64,000 nucleotides of DNA. It comes from Mixta hanseatica. Lineage in GTDB: Bacteria > Pseudomonadota > Gammaproteobacteria > Enterobacterales > Enterobacteriaceae. Each line of letters starts with the position of its first letter. Position 1 is the first letter of the stretch. A model generated the notes under the pieces. The model was not told where the DNA came from. It was given only the letters and a program-made list of their open reading frames with translations, and made no database searches. The DNA lies in the NCBI RefSeq assembly GCF_023517775.1, contig NZ_CP082904.1, forward strand, positions 1,922,001 through 1,986,000, read 5' to 3'. A program made the position numbers and the translations under genes. This document shows, piece by piece, positions 1-9,442 of the stretch.

Positions 1-1
1 G

Positions 2-430
2 GTGTTTGCGCCGCAGGATAAAGCGACGCATACCGAAGCGATGATCGCCGCTATGGCCAGCGGCAACGTGCATATTATCAGCCATCCCGGCAACCCGAAA
101 TTTCCGGTAGATATCCCGGCCGTTGCCGAGGCGGCGGCAAAATATCAGGTGGCGCTGGAGCTGAATAACTCCTCTTTTACCCACTCGCGGCCCGGCAGCG
201 AGCCGAATTGTCGCGCCATTGCTGCAGCGGTGAAAGCGGCGGGAGGCATGCTGTCATTTGGTTCTGATTCCCATACCGCGTTTACGCTGGGAAATTTTGA
301 ACATTGCCTGCGTATTGCGCGCGAGGTGGATTTTCCTGAGGAACGCGTGTTAAATGTCACGCCGCGCCGCCTGCTCGATTTCCTGGAAATGCGGGGCGGG
401 AAGCCTGTCGACGCGTTTGCTGACTTTTAA
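2..430 (+). CDS. ycdX: YcdX-type PHP-domain phosphatase, C-terminal part (gene starts before the window)
   Basis: The frame is open from the first bases, so only the last ~142 residues are seen; the family is about 245 residues long. The PHP fold uses histidine and aspartate ligands to hold a metal cluster (zinc in the E. coli protein). Visible signatures are [10 protein letters not shown] near the start and FGSDSHT further on, which supply late ligands of that site. E. coli YcdX is a phosphatase linked to swarming. The gene is followed 35 bp later by its chaperone partner ycdY on the same strand, as in E. coli, which supports the call. Nothing looks broken; the 5' end simply lies outside the window. 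Confidence 0.9.
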   Translation: MFAPQDKATHTEAMIAAMASGNVHIISHPGNPKFPVDIPAVAEAAAKYQVALELNNSSFTHSRPGSEPNCRAIAAAVKAAGGMLSFGSDSHTAFTLGNFEHCLRIAREVDFPEERVLNVTPRRLLDFLEMRGGKPVDAFADF

Positions 431-465
431 CGGCGGCGTCTTAACCTCTGAACGGACTGAAAGTA

Positions 466-1047
466 ATGAATGAGTTTTCCATCATCTGCCGCGTGCTCGG
501 CTCGCTGTTTAATCGTCAGCCGCAGGACCCGCTGCTGGTGCCGCTGTTTACCCTGATCCGCGACGGCAAGCTACAGCAGAACTGGCCGCTGGAGCAGGAT
601 GAGCTGCTCCAGCGTCTGCAACAACACGCCGATCCGCAGGCGCTGGCCGCCGATTACAATGCACTGTTTGTCGGCAGCGACTGCAGCGTGCCACCTTATG
701 GCTCGCAGTGGAAAGAGGGTCCGGCAGAGGCAGAGGTACGCCGTTTTCTTCAACAGCGCGGTATGCCGCTGAGCGAGGCGCCGGCCGATCATTTCGGCGC
801 GCTGCTGCTGGCGGCTTCCTGGCTGGAAGATCAGGCGCAGGAAGATGAAATTCAGGCGCAGATCGCTTTGTTCGATGAGTACCTGCTGCCGTGGTGCGGC
901 GCGTTTCTGGGTAAAGTAGAAGCGCATGCCACCAGCGGCTTTTACCGTACGCTGGCGGCGTTAAGCCGTGAAGCGCTGCAGGCGATGCGCGAAGAGCTGG
1001 CGGAAGCGGAAGAAGAAGCGGAAGAAGAGGGCGAAGACGAGGCGTAA
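466..1047 (+). CDS. ycdY: YcdY, TorD-family chaperone for YcdX
   Basis: A 193-residue all-helical protein of the TorD/DmsD family of redox-enzyme chaperones. The family-typical YNALFVGS and PPYGSQW segments are seen around residues 63-85. In E. coli, YcdY enhances metal loading and activity of the YcdX phosphatase and affects swarming. It follows ycdX at short distance, so the two are probably cotranscribed. The C-terminus is a run of glutamate and alanine (last ~20 residues) that makes the protein slightly longer than the 184-residue E. coli protein; this acidic tail is probably unstructured. Start chosen at the ATG after a GAAAG-like ribosome site. Confidence 0.88.
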   Translation: MNEFSIICRVLGSLFNRQPQDPLLVPLFTLIRDGKLQQNWPLEQDELLQRLQQHADPQALAADYNALFVGSDCSVPPYGSQWKEGPAEAEVRRFLQQRGMPLSEAPADHFGALLLAASWLEDQAQEDEIQAQIALFDEYLLPWCGAFLGKVEAHATSGFYRTLAALSREALQAMREELAEAEEEAEEEGEDEA

Positions 1048-1128
1048 GCACGCATCACGCCGATGTTCTCTGGTCAGGCGCGTTGCCTTGTAGCAAAGCG
1101 GCCTGGCCCCAGCGCCATCATTTGCCGC

Positions 1129-1755
1129 TTAAAAGGTTTTCGCCACCATGCCGACCGCCGCCAGCAGCATAATCAATCCGGCCGAGCGAAATAAAATGCG
1201 CTGCGCTGCGGCGCTGCTAAGAAAATGCCGGATTTTCAGCGCCGCCAGAATAAACACCGCGCCGACCACGAATAATATCAGCACCGTTAGCGGTACCAAT
1301 ACCATCCCCCAGATCGGCAACGAGACATTATCCAGCGACATCACCAGCGGCAGAATCGCCAGGTAAAAGGCGATAGTTTTTGGATTGCCAAGGGTAATAG
1401 TTAATCCGGAAAGCCAGGCGGAAGCCAAATCCTTTTTCGTCGCCTTCTGCGCGATATCGACCGCCTGCGGGTTAGTGCGCCAGAACTGCCACGCCAGCCA
1501 GGCTAAATAGAGCGCGGCCGCCCAGTTAATCAACGTAAACAGCGACGACCAGCTGTGGGCTATCAGCGCCAGGCCGAATACCGAAACGGAAAGGTAAAAC
1601 AGATCGCCCAGAATCAGGCCCGCCAGCATGGCGAAGCCGGCCACCGCGCCGGTGCTTACGCTACGCGCGACTAATGCGGTCATACCCGGCCCCGGGATCG
1701 CCGCCGCCAGGCCAAGCGCCGCAATATAAGAGATGATTTGAGCCGATCCCGGCAT
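1129..1755 (-). CDS. LysE/RhtB-family amino-acid exporter
   Basis: A 208-residue inner-membrane protein with about six hydrophobic segments and the N-terminal LysE signature around PGPGMTALVARS. Members export amino acids or related metabolites. An upstream in-frame extension to 1944 exists, but the start at 1755 has an AGGAG ribosome site seven bases away and gives the usual family length, so it was chosen. The gene is divergent from an Lrp/AsnC-type regulator at 1981, the common exporter-regulator arrangement, which suggests that the regulator senses the exported amino acid. Substrate cannot be read from the sequence. Confidence 0.88.
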   Translation of the reverse strand: MPGSAQIISYIAALGLAAAIPGPGMTALVARSVSTGAVAGFAMLAGLILGDLFYLSVSVFGLALIAHSWSSLFTLINWAAALYLAWLAWQFWRTNPQAVDIAQKATKKDLASAWLSGLTITLGNPKTIAFYLAILPLVMSLDNVSLPIWGMVLVPLTVLILFVVGAVFILAALKIRHFLSSAAAQRILFRSAGLIMLLAAVGMVAKTF

Positions 1756-1980
1756 AGCAACTCCTGTAGCAAATGATAGCGAAAATCGCTGAAGTGATGG
1801 TGTTATGCGGTTAACGTGCCGGTGAAGCGGTCTATCCTGCATGATTATTCCGCACGCCTGATGTTGACTTACATTATGCCGTAAGCCTGCAGAAAAAGGC
1901 TGCCTGAATGACTTGCTTAACGGTGGAGCAGCGGTAAAAATCAACGTTTACTATCGAAAAAACGAAAGGAATTTTCCCTT

Positions 1981-2460
1981 ATGACGCTCAGCCTGACAGA
2001 AATGAAAATTTTACGGCTTTTACAGGACGATGCCCGCGTCACTAATCAGGAGCTGGCCGAGAAAACCAGCATGTCCGCGTCGCCATGCTGGCGTAAAGTG
2101 CGCAAGCTGGAAGAAGATGGAGTTATCCAGGGCTATCGGGCGGTGCTGAATCGCAAAAAGCTGGGCCTTGGGGTAATGGTGTTTATCCGCATCGTGATTG
2201 ACTGCCATAGCGAAGCGGAAGCCAGGAAATTTGAGGAGGAGGTCACGGCGCTGGAGGATGTGGTGGCCTGTTACAGCATCGGCGGTGACGCCGATTTTTT
2301 ATTGCAGGTAGTCTCATCCAACCTGGATTCCTATGCCGAGTTCGCGATGTCGGTGGTGCGCAGGCTACCGCGCATCAAAGAAATGCAAAGCATGTTTGTG
2401 CTGAAGGAAATTAAACCGCTGGGCAACTTTCCCATCAAGAAATCCGCTGAAGAAAGCTAG
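1981..2460 (+). CDS. Lrp/AsnC-family transcriptional regulator
   Basis: A 159-residue protein with an N-terminal winged helix-turn-helix (residues ~4-50, with NQELAEKTSMSASPCWRKV as the recognition region) and a C-terminal RAM ligand-binding domain (residues ~65-145, including ACYSIGGDADFLL). These proteins form dimers or octamers that respond to an amino acid. Divergent transcription from the LysE-type exporter, with 225 bp between the starts, suggests it controls that exporter and itself. It is not Lrp itself; it resembles the many paralogous regulators of this family. The effector is unknown. Confidence 0.9.
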   Translation: MTLSLTEMKILRLLQDDARVTNQELAEKTSMSASPCWRKVRKLEEDGVIQGYRAVLNRKKLGLGVMVFIRIVIDCHSEAEARKFEEEVTALEDVVACYSIGGDADFLLQVVSSNLDSYAEFAMSVVRRLPRIKEMQSMFVLKEIKPLGNFPIKKSAEES

Positions 2461-2484
2461 CCCGGACGCCGGTCAAATCTGATG

Positions 2485-3864
2485 TCAGGCGGGCAGCCAG
2501 CTGGCGGAGGATGAACCCAGCGGGCCGCCGCTGCGTGACCAGAGCAGCGGCGTACCGGGCAGCCATAGCGGCGGCCGCAGCCGATAACCGATGCCCAGCG
2601 GCGTTAGCTCCAGCGTATCGCTTTCATCATGCGGCTGCGCCAGGCCTGACTCATTCAGGGCGGTAGCCGCCGAATAGGGATGTGAAATGAGCAGGTGCGC
2701 GGTACGCGCCAGGGAAAGACGTGCTGTGCTGCCGGTGCGGTGCTTAACCCGGCGACGCAGGCCTTCCAGTACCGCCGCTGCCATCAGATAGCCGGTGGCG
2801 TGATCCAGCGCCTGGACGGGCAGCGGACGGGGCGCAGCGGCGGCCTGCCAGCGCTGACCCGCATCGGCAATGCCGCAGGCCATCTGCACCAGGCTATCAA
2901 AGCCGCGCCGGTTGCGCCAGGGGCCGCTCCAGCCCCAGGCGTTCAGGCTGACATCTACCAGGCCGGGCGTCAGCTGTTGCAGACGCGCGCTGTCGTAACC
3001 CAGCTTCTCCAGCGCATCCGCGCGATAGCCGTGTACCAGCACATCCGCCTGCGCCAGCAGTTGCTCAAACTGTTCACGTCCCTGCGCGCTTTTCAGGTCG
3101 AGACGAGCGCAGCGTTTACCCTGCATCATCTCTTCTTCCAGCGAAGGTTCTTCCCAGCCAGGCGGATCGAGGCGCAGCACCTCGGCGCCCAGCCCGGCCA
3201 GAAAACGGGTTGCTACCGGCCCGGCAATAATGCGCGTCAGATCCAGCACCTTGATGCCTCGTAACGGGCGCGCCACTGGGCGCTGCCATGCGGGCGGCGC
3301 GCCTTCCGCCTGCGTCTCCCAGGCAATTAACGGCTCCTGGGCCACGCTTTTTCCTTGCGGATGCTGCTGCCACTCGGTTAGGCTGCGCATTTCTGCGGCA
3401 CAGCCGCCAGCATCGATAATTGCCTGCTCCAGCGTTTGTTTTTGCCAGCCGGCAACCATTTTTGCCAGCGCCGCGCGATCCGAGTGCTTACCCAACACGC
3501 TTTCCATCGCCTGGCGGTGATGCGGCGCATTGGTGTGCAAACGGATCCAGCCGTCAGCGGTGGCGTAATCACCGGCAAAGGCGTCCCAGGCGGCAAGCGG
3601 CAGGCGATTAATCGGGCGGAAGGTTTGCTGAAACCAGCGGGAGGCCAGCCGAATATCTACGGTGACTTTTGCCGGATTGTCGACCAGCCCGGCGGCAGAT
3701 TGCGCCGCCAACGCCATACTGGCAGCGGCAAGCTCGCTGACGGGATAGGCCGAGGAAAAGGCCTGATATCCCTGTAGGCTAAGCGGCGGCGGCGGGGTAT
3801 CTTTCTGTAATGCCTGCCACAGCCGTTGCCAAAAAAGTGCCGCCAGATTGGTATCCATCGCCAT
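2485..3864 (-). CDS. Class III (CaiB/BaiF family) CoA-transferase
   Basis: A 459-residue protein. The canonical family-III core begins late, at about residue 205 (RGIKVLDLTRIIAGPVATRF), rather than at the N-terminus, and is preceded by about 200 residues. A possible catalytic aspartate lies in VQALDHATGY. The start follows a GAGGGAGATG ribosome site. Such enzymes move CoA between carboxylic acids; the acids used here cannot be told. It is followed on the same strand, upstream in transcription order, by the EamA exporter at 3919, 54 bp away, so the two may share a transcript. The long N-terminal part is the odd feature. Confidence 0.78.
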   Translation of the reverse strand: MAMDTNLAALFWQRLWQALQKDTPPPPLSLQGYQAFSSAYPVSELAAASMALAAQSAAGLVDNPAKVTVDIRLASRWFQQTFRPINRLPLAAWDAFAGDYATADGWIRLHTNAPHHRQAMESVLGKHSDRAALAKMVAGWQKQTLEQAIIDAGGCAAEMRSLTEWQQHPQGKSVAQEPLIAWETQAEGAPPAWQRPVARPLRGIKVLDLTRIIAGPVATRFLAGLGAEVLRLDPPGWEEPSLEEEMMQGKRCARLDLKSAQGREQFEQLLAQADVLVHGYRADALEKLGYDSARLQQLTPGLVDVSLNAWGWSGPWRNRRGFDSLVQMACGIADAGQRWQAAAAPRPLPVQALDHATGYLMAAAVLEGLRRRVKHRTGSTARLSLARTAHLLISHPYSAATALNESGLAQPHDESDTLELTPLGIGYRLRPPLWLPGTPLLWSRSGGPLGSSSASWLPA

Positions 3865-3918
3865 CTCCCTCTGTTCGGTTGCTCTTTCACCTTAGCAATG
3901 GATGGACTTTTTTTCCTG

Positions 3919-4818
3919 TTAAGGCTGGCGCTTACGCCGTAGCGACAAACGGGGAAAACGGGCGTGCATGCGTAAGCTGCGGAGATTGATCACCGCGATG
4001 GCGGTGCCGAAAATAACCAGCAGCGAGCCGATGATTTTAAACATATTCATGCTGTCGCCCAGCACCAGTACGCCCATCACTACCGCCAGCACCGGCGTCA
4101 GCAGCGAATAGGGCATAATCAGGTTGACGTTATATTTTTTCAGTAGCGCATACCACAGCGAATAAGCCACCACGGAAGAGGCGATAGCGCTATACAGAAT
4201 GCCAAACCAGCCGCGCCAGGAAGCGTGCAGCAACGCATCGATCTGATGCGCTTCGGTCAGCCAGGAGGTCACGCCCACAATCGGAATCGCCATAAACGAC
4301 AGCCAGCCGGTCATGGTTAACGGTTTAATCGGCGGGGCTTTTTTCACGATCAAGTTGCTAATGGCCCAGCCGCAGGCGCTGGTCAACAGTAGCGCCAGCA
4401 CCCACCAGCTGGGAATGGTCGGGCTGCCGGTTAACACCACCACGCCGCTCAGAGAAATCGCGATGCCGAACAGCTGAATAAGCGTGAGCTTCTCTTTTAA
4501 TATTACCCCTGCCAGCAGCATGGCGATCGGCGTGCCCAGCTGCACCAGCACCGCGCCGGTACCGGCATCGGTATAGCTGATACCAACGAAAAGCAGCGAG
4601 AAATGCATAAAGCCGAAGGTAAACGCCAGCGCTGCCAGCCAGGGCAGCTGAGCGCGGGTGATGCGGGTAAAGGGGATCAGGACCAGCGCAACCACAACGA
4701 AACGCATAAAGGTCATAAATAACGGCGGCAGATCGAGCAGGCCCCATTTAATCGCCACGTTATTAAACGCCCAGATGGTCACCACCATCAGCACCAGCAA
4801 AAAATGACGCAGAGCCAC
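3919..4818 (-). CDS. EamA-domain (drug/metabolite transporter) exporter
   Basis: An inner-membrane protein with about ten hydrophobic segments arranged as two EamA repeats, resembling the O-acetylserine/cysteine exporter EamA and its relatives. Two starts are possible: ATG at 4860 without a good ribosome site (313 residues), and GTG at 4818 preceded by AAGGATG at 4823-4829 (299 residues). The second gives the usual family length and places the first membrane segment directly after a short basic stretch, so it is preferred. The C-terminal tail is strongly basic. The substrate is unknown. Confidence 0.82.
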   Translation of the reverse strand: MALRHFLLVLMVVTIWAFNNVAIKWGLLDLPPLFMTFMRFVVVALVLIPFTRITRAQLPWLAALAFTFGFMHFSLLFVGISYTDAGTGAVLVQLGTPIAMLLAGVILKEKLTLIQLFGIAISLSGVVVLTGSPTIPSWWVLALLLTSACGWAISNLIVKKAPPIKPLTMTGWLSFMAIPIVGVTSWLTEAHQIDALLHASWRGWFGILYSAIASSVVAYSLWYALLKKYNVNLIMPYSLLTPVLAVVMGVLVLGDSMNMFKIIGSLLVIFGTAIAVINLRSLRMHARFPRLSLRRKRQP

Positions 4819-5019
4819 AACACCATCCTTAATTGTCTGCACTAAATCATTAACTATCATGACAGGTATCGTCAGTCAGACAAGCATTAGCGCAGCGGTT
4901 TTCTTTGCTGGCTTATCATCAGCCTGCGTATAGACCTCAGAAAAAGTTATGAGACAGCCGATAACGGAGCTGCAATACTGTGCAACCGAAACGCTCCCGT
5001 AACAGGAAAAGGATTCGGT

Positions 5020-5733
5020 ATGTCATCCACGCAGCATCCTCTCGCAATTATCCAACTTGAATGTCCCCCCACGCCGGTGCGTGAACGTGTTGGCGAACAG
5101 GCGCGCTGGTTTATCGAGGCGCTGGAACTTGCTCCGCAGGATTATATTGTTTGTCGTCCCGATCGGGGCGAAACGTTGCCCGACTTTAACGCCATCAGCG
5201 GCGCGATTCTGAGCGGCTCCTGGGCAATGGTGACCGATCACGCTGAATGGAGCGAGCGCACCGCCGCCTGGCTGCGCGCGACGATGGAACAGGCGCTGCC
5301 GCTGTTCGGCGTCTGCTATGGCCATCAGCTGATGGCCTATGCGCTGGGCGGCGAAGTGGGCGATAATCCCCGCGGCTGGGAGCGGGGCGCGCTGCCGGTC
5401 GCGCTACAGCCAGGCGCGCCATTCGATCCGCTACTGCAGGCGTTGCCTTCCTCTTTTCCGGTCTGGCTCTCTCATCGACAAACGGTGCTGACGCCGCCGG
5501 CCGGCGCGCAGGTGCTGGCTCGCTCCGCCGGGGATGATTGTCAGATTATCCGCTACGGGCCGCAGGCGCTGTCGGTGCAGTTTCATCCGGAATTTGATGC
5601 GCGAATTATGCAGGCCTGTCAGCCTGCGGGAGCGGAGTTTGATCCAGCCGCCCAGCCGGATACCGCTTATGCGCGTCTGATTTTACAGCGTTTCTGGCAC
5701 AGCCTGCGTCAGCCAGCGCAGCTTAGCGCCTGA
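5020..5733 (+). CDS. Class I glutamine amidotransferase-like protein
   Basis: A 237-residue stand-alone GATase1 domain. The nucleophile Cys99 sits in FGVCYGHQL, and the other triad members are His189 and Glu191 in VQFHPEFD. An oxyanion-type glycine stretch (LSGS) is near residue 65. Proteins like this are annotated as GMP synthase-like amidotransferases; some act in gamma-glutamyl transfer in polyamine or amino-acid breakdown. No synthetase partner is adjacent. It lies upstream of an aldehyde dehydrogenase with a 120 bp gap; a functional link is possible but unproven. Start follows AGGAAAAGG. Confidence 0.82.
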   Translation: MSSTQHPLAIIQLECPPTPVRERVGEQARWFIEALELAPQDYIVCRPDRGETLPDFNAISGAILSGSWAMVTDHAEWSERTAAWLRATMEQALPLFGVCYGHQLMAYALGGEVGDNPRGWERGALPVALQPGAPFDPLLQALPSSFPVWLSHRQTVLTPPAGAQVLARSAGDDCQIIRYGPQALSVQFHPEFDARIMQACQPAGAEFDPAAQPDTAYARLILQRFWHSLRQPAQLSA

Positions 5734-5853
5734 GACACTGAATCTTTCCGCCGCGCTCACACTTTTCTCCTGTGGCGACTGACAAAGCGTTCGCGCTCGG
5801 TCATGTTAATAAATAGTTGTTCATTTGTTAGCTGATGCCACAGGAGAATCGGT

Positions 5854-7374
5854 ATGCGTTACGCCTGGCCCGGATATAAAGATTCGCTGATAACGCTGCA
5901 GCAGCGTTATGGCAACTACATCAACGGTGAATTCGTCGCGCCGGTTAGCGGCGACTATTTCACCAACACATCGCCGATTGACGGCTCGGTTATCGGCGAA
6001 TTTCCGCGTTCCGGCCAGCAGGATATTGAAAATGCGTTGGACGCCGCGCATGACGCCGCGGAACGCTGGGGCAAAACCTCGGTGCAGGTACGCTCTCAGC
6101 TGCTGCTGAAAATCGCGGATCGTCTGGAGCAGAACCTGGAGCGTATCGCGGTACATGAAACCTGGGATAACGGCAAACCGGTGCGCGAGACCCTGGCGGC
6201 GGATCTGCCGCTGGCAGTGGATCATTTCCGCTATTTTGCCGGCTGTATCCGTGCGCAGGAAGGCACGGCGGCAGAGATCGACGAGCATACCGCCGCTTAC
6301 CATATTCACGAGCCGCTGGGGGTGGTCGGGCAGATTATCCCGTGGAACTTCCCGCTGCTGATGGCGGCGTGGAAGCTGGCGCCGGCGCTGGCGGCCGGTA
6401 ACTGCGTGGTGCTGAAGCCCGCCGAGCAGACGCCGCTCTCGATTACCCTGTTCGCCGAGCTGGTGGGCGATCTGTTGCCGCCGGGCGTGCTGAACGTGGT
6501 GCATGGCTTTGGCCGTGAAGCGGGCGAAGCGCTGGCGGGCAATCCGCGTATCGCCAAAATCGCCTTTACCGGCTCCACCGCCACCGGCACCCATATCCTG
6601 GAGCTGGCGGCGAAAAACCTGATTCCGTCCACCGTCGAGCTGGGCGGCAAATCCCCTAATATCTTCTTTGAGGATATTATGCAGGCCGAACCTGCGTTTA
6701 TTGAGAAAGCGGCGGAAGGCGTGGTGCTGGGCTTCCTGAATCAGGGAGAGGTCTGTACCTGTCCCTCGCGTGCGCTGATTCAGGAGTCGATTTACGAGCC
6801 GTTTATCGCGGCAGTGATGGCGCGAATTAAAACCATTCGACGCGGCGATCCGCTTGATACCGAGACGATGATTGGCGCGCAGGCTTCGCAGCAGCAGTTC
6901 GATAAGATCCTTTCTTATCTGGATATCGCGCAGAAAGAGGGCGCGGAGATCCTGACCGGCGGCGGCATTGAGCCAACCCAGGGCCAATTGCAAAGCGGCT
7001 ACTATATTCAGCCTACGCTGCTGAAGGGCAGTAATAGCATGCGCGTCTTCCAGGAGGAGATTTTTGGTCCGGTGGTCGGCATTACTACTTTTAAGGATGA
7101 GGCGGAAGCGATCGCCATCGCTAACGATTCGATTTACGGCCTTGGCGCGGGCGTCTGGACGCGTGATATTAACCGCGCCTGGCGCGTGGGACGCGCCATC
7201 AAGGCGGGACGCGTCTGGACTAACTGCTATCACCTCTACCCGGCGCATGCCGCGTTCGGCGGCTATAAAAAATCAGGCATTGGTCGCGAGACCCATAAAA
7301 TGATGCTCGATCATTATCAGCAGACTAAAAACCTGTTAGTGAGCTATAGCATCGAGCCGCTCGGCTTTTTCTGA
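5854..7374 (+). CDS. NAD(P)-dependent aldehyde dehydrogenase, AldB/ExaC-like
   Basis: A 506-residue ALDH-superfamily enzyme that oxidises aldehydes to acids. Active-site residues are intact: Asn165 (IIPWNF), Glu262 (VELGGKSPN) and the nucleophile Cys301 in [11 protein letters not shown]. The [11 protein letters not shown] context and length match the AldB/ExaC acetaldehyde-dehydrogenase group rather than betaine-aldehyde dehydrogenases. The start follows a CAGGAGAA-type ribosome site. A strong terminator follows at 7390-7412, so it is probably monocistronic. The true substrate in this organism is unknown. Confidence 0.88.
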   Translation: MRYAWPGYKDSLITLQQRYGNYINGEFVAPVSGDYFTNTSPIDGSVIGEFPRSGQQDIENALDAAHDAAERWGKTSVQVRSQLLLKIADRLEQNLERIAVHETWDNGKPVRETLAADLPLAVDHFRYFAGCIRAQEGTAAEIDEHTAAYHIHEPLGVVGQIIPWNFPLLMAAWKLAPALAAGNCVVLKPAEQTPLSITLFAELVGDLLPPGVLNVVHGFGREAGEALAGNPRIAKIAFTGSTATGTHILELAAKNLIPSTVELGGKSPNIFFEDIMQAEPAFIEKAAEGVVLGFLNQGEVCTCPSRALIQESIYEPFIAAVMARIKTIRRGDPLDTETMIGAQASQQQFDKILSYLDIAQKEGAEILTGGGIEPTQGQLQSGYYIQPTLLKGSNSMRVFQEEIFGPVVGITTFKDEAEAIAIANDSIYGLGAGVWTRDINRAWRVGRAIKAGRVWTNCYHLYPAHAAFGGYKKSGIGRETHKMMLDHYQQTKNLLVSYSIEPLGFF

Positions 7375-7389
7375 CGCTTTTCCCACTCA

Positions 7390-7412
7390 GGGGCGTTTAT
7401 CGCCCCTTTTTT
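7390..7412 (+). terminator. Rho-independent terminator after the aldehyde dehydrogenase gene
   Basis: GGGGCG and CGCCCC form a 6-bp GC stem around a TTTAT loop, followed by six T residues. Confidence 0.85.
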
Positions 7413-7497
7413 CCTCTCTTTATGCTGATTTGTCGCCAGCGTGACGGATCCCCTGCGCCTGACGTTCTATGCTTAGCTTTTATCGAAACGTAACGGG

Positions 7498-8064
7498 ATG
7501 CTTATGACCGTGGGAATCCTGCTGCTGGCGGCAGGGGAGAGTACGCGCTATCGCGCCGCCTGCGGCCGTCACAAGCTGCTGGAGCCCATCGCGGGCGAGC
7601 CGATGCTGGCGCGCAGTTATCGTATCGCCAGGGAGAGCGATCTGCCGGTTGCGGTGGTGCTCAGGCCGGAGCCGCTGGCGCTGCGGGACTGTATCAACGG
7701 CGCACGGCAGATCCTTCTGCCCAGCGCGGGCATCGCCAGCTCCATCGCTGCCGGGGTGCAGGCAACCGCCGACTGGCAGGGTTGGCTGATTATGCTGGCG
7801 GATATGCCGTGGCTTAGCCCGACGACGCTACAGCAGACGGCGCGCGCGCTGGAAGCGCATCCGCTGGTGCGCGCCTGTTGGCGGGATCGGCCCGGACATC
7901 CGGTCGGCTTCAGCCGCGGCTATTATACGCAACTGGCGGCGTTAAGCGGCGAAACGGCGGCGCGGGCGCTATTAGCGCAGCGCGAGGTGTATCTGCTGGC
8001 GACGCAGGATGCGGGTGTGGTGCGCGATGTCGATCTGCCGTCAATGTTATCAGGAGAGAAATAA
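7498..8064 (+). CDS. MocA/MobA-like nucleotidyltransferase (molybdenum cofactor modification)
   Basis: A 188-residue NTP-transferase with the N-terminal nucleotide-binding motif LLLAAGESTRYR and a catalytic-type LADMPW motif near residue 100. MocA-family enzymes add CMP to molybdopterin cofactor for the xanthine-oxidase family. The stop codon overlaps the start of an XdhC-family gene by one base, so the pair is translationally linked. Both act in maturation of molybdenum hydroxylases, but no such enzyme is encoded in this window, so the client must lie elsewhere. An alternative ATG lies six bases downstream. Confidence 0.82.
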   Translation: MLMTVGILLLAAGESTRYRAACGRHKLLEPIAGEPMLARSYRIARESDLPVAVVLRPEPLALRDCINGARQILLPSAGIASSIAAGVQATADWQGWLIMLADMPWLSPTTLQQTARALEAHPLVRACWRDRPGHPVGFSRGYYTQLAALSGETAARALLAQREVYLLATQDAGVVRDVDLPSMLSGEK

Positions 8065-9032
8065 TGCAGTCACTGGATCAACAGGTTATCGAGCGCGCGC
8101 TGCAATGGCATCAGCAGGGCGCGTGCGTCTGGCTTTGTACCGTATTGCACAGCTGGGGTTCGGCGCCGCGTGCGCCTGGCGCGTTGCTGGTCGCGAATCA
8201 GCAAGGACAATTTTGTGGTTCGCTCTCGGGCGGCTGCATCGAAGAGGATTTTCTGGCGCGCTTACAGCAGGGGAGCTTTGGCGCTGCCAGCCAGCTGGTG
8301 CGCTACGGCGAGGGCGGGCTGGCGACCTCCACCCGGCTGCCGTGCGGTGGCGTGCTGGATGTGCTGATTGAACGACTGCCGCCGGACAGGGCCAGCCTGA
8401 ATCACCTTCAGCGCTTGCAGCAGGCGCTGGCAGGGGGCGATCGCCTGCGTAAACAGATAGTGATCGGTCAAAGCGCACTGCTGGAAACCGAGAGCGAACG
8501 CATACCGCGCACGCTGTGTTATGACCGAGACAGCGTTTCATTATCGGTGGGCAGCGTGCCGACGCTGCTGCTGGCGGGTTATTCTGCGGTAGCGGGTGAA
8601 TGCCTGCGCCTGGCGTTGATGCTGGGGATGCAGGTTATCGTGTGTGAACATCGTGACGCTTTCTGGCAACAGCTACAGGATAACCATACGGCACAGCAGC
8701 ATTTGCGCTGTATTAACCAGCATCCGGCGCGCTATCTGGAGCTGCACGGCGCAACGGATCAAACGGCGGTAATTTGCGTCACGCACGATCCGCGCGTGGA
8801 TGATCTGGCGTTGCTGGAGGCGGTTAACACGTCCGCCTTTTACCTGGGCGCTATGGGATCGGCTAACAACAGCCAGCAGCGGCTGAGGCGTTTACGCCGC
8901 ATCGGAGAGCTGGATGAGGACGCATTACAGCGTATTCATGCGCCGATTGGCTTGCCCATCGGCAGCAAAACCCCAATGGAAATCGCCCTGGCGATTATGG
9001 CGGATATTGTGCGCGTTAAAAACGGACATTAA
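8064..9032 (+). CDS. XdhC-family molybdenum cofactor insertion/sulfuration protein
   Basis: A 322-residue XdhC/CoxI-family protein. The N-terminal XdhC domain contains GSAPRAPGALLV and SLSGGCIEEDF, and the C-terminal Rossmann-like domain begins with LLLAGYSAVAGECLRL. XdhC binds sulfurated, matured molybdenum cofactor and hands it to xanthine-oxidase-type enzymes. The ATG at 8064 overlaps the upstream stop (TAATG) and is preceded by AGGAGAG, so it is preferred over longer in-frame starts inside the neighbour. It works with the preceding MocA-like enzyme. Confidence 0.85.
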   Translation: MQSLDQQVIERALQWHQQGACVWLCTVLHSWGSAPRAPGALLVANQQGQFCGSLSGGCIEEDFLARLQQGSFGAASQLVRYGEGGLATSTRLPCGGVLDVLIERLPPDRASLNHLQRLQQALAGGDRLRKQIVIGQSALLETESERIPRTLCYDRDSVSLSVGSVPTLLLAGYSAVAGECLRLALMLGMQVIVCEHRDAFWQQLQDNHTAQQHLRCINQHPARYLELHGATDQTAVICVTHDPRVDDLALLEAVNTSAFYLGAMGSANNSQQRLRRLRRIGELDEDALQRIHAPIGLPIGSKTPMEIALAIMADIVRVKNGH

Positions 9033-9201
9033 TCAACGCTGGCCGTAGGCGTTTTACGCTTATTAAATCTGCCTGCAGGCAATTCTGCCGGAGGAAACAA
9101 TAGGGGAAATATCGGAAAAAAGCGCCGCTTACTCGGGCGATCTGGCGCAGCGGCCCGATATTACTATGATTAGAAGGATGCACTTTCACCGGAGAGAAGG
9201 A

Positions 9202-9402
9202 ATGTCACTAAGCCGTAGCCTGTTTGACGAGCGTGATGAAACGCTGGATGCGCTTGAGGAAAGCCTGATTGCAGTGAACTTGCCGGGACGACAAACGCTC
9301 CATCTGAGCGATAAAGAGCGTTTTCCTGTGCTAATAAGCGAACATTCTGGCGCGTTACGCGATCCGCTATATGATAGCGACGAGCGCGTATACTGGCGCT
9401 AA
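9202..9402 (+). CDS. Small protein of unknown function
   Basis: A 66-residue acidic, soluble-looking ORF with no signal peptide or membrane segment and no motif I recognise. The N-terminal half is likely helical (LFDERDETLDALEESL) and the C-terminus is rich in Asp, Arg and Tyr. The ATG at 9202 has an excellent GGAGAGAAGG ribosome site; an earlier in-frame ATG at 9166 has a weaker one. It ends before a bidirectional terminator. Its independence from xdhC (170 bp gap) suggests its own promoter. No function is proposed. Confidence 0.6.
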   Translation: MSLSRSLFDERDETLDALEESLIAVNLPGRQTLHLSDKERFPVLISEHSGALRDPLYDSDERVYWR

Positions 9403-9442
9403 ATACTGCTGTCTCCAGGCGCTATTGCAACGCATTTGATCC

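Noticed and set aside
1756..1944. Longer N-terminus for the LysE exporter
   Set aside because: The extra 63 residues are not family-like and the internal start at 1755 has a clear AGGAG ribosome site.
5821..7248. 475-codon open frame antisense to the aldehyde dehydrogenase gene
   Set aside because: Arg/Gln/His-rich composition typical of a shadow frame in GC-rich coding DNA; no domain and no ribosome site.
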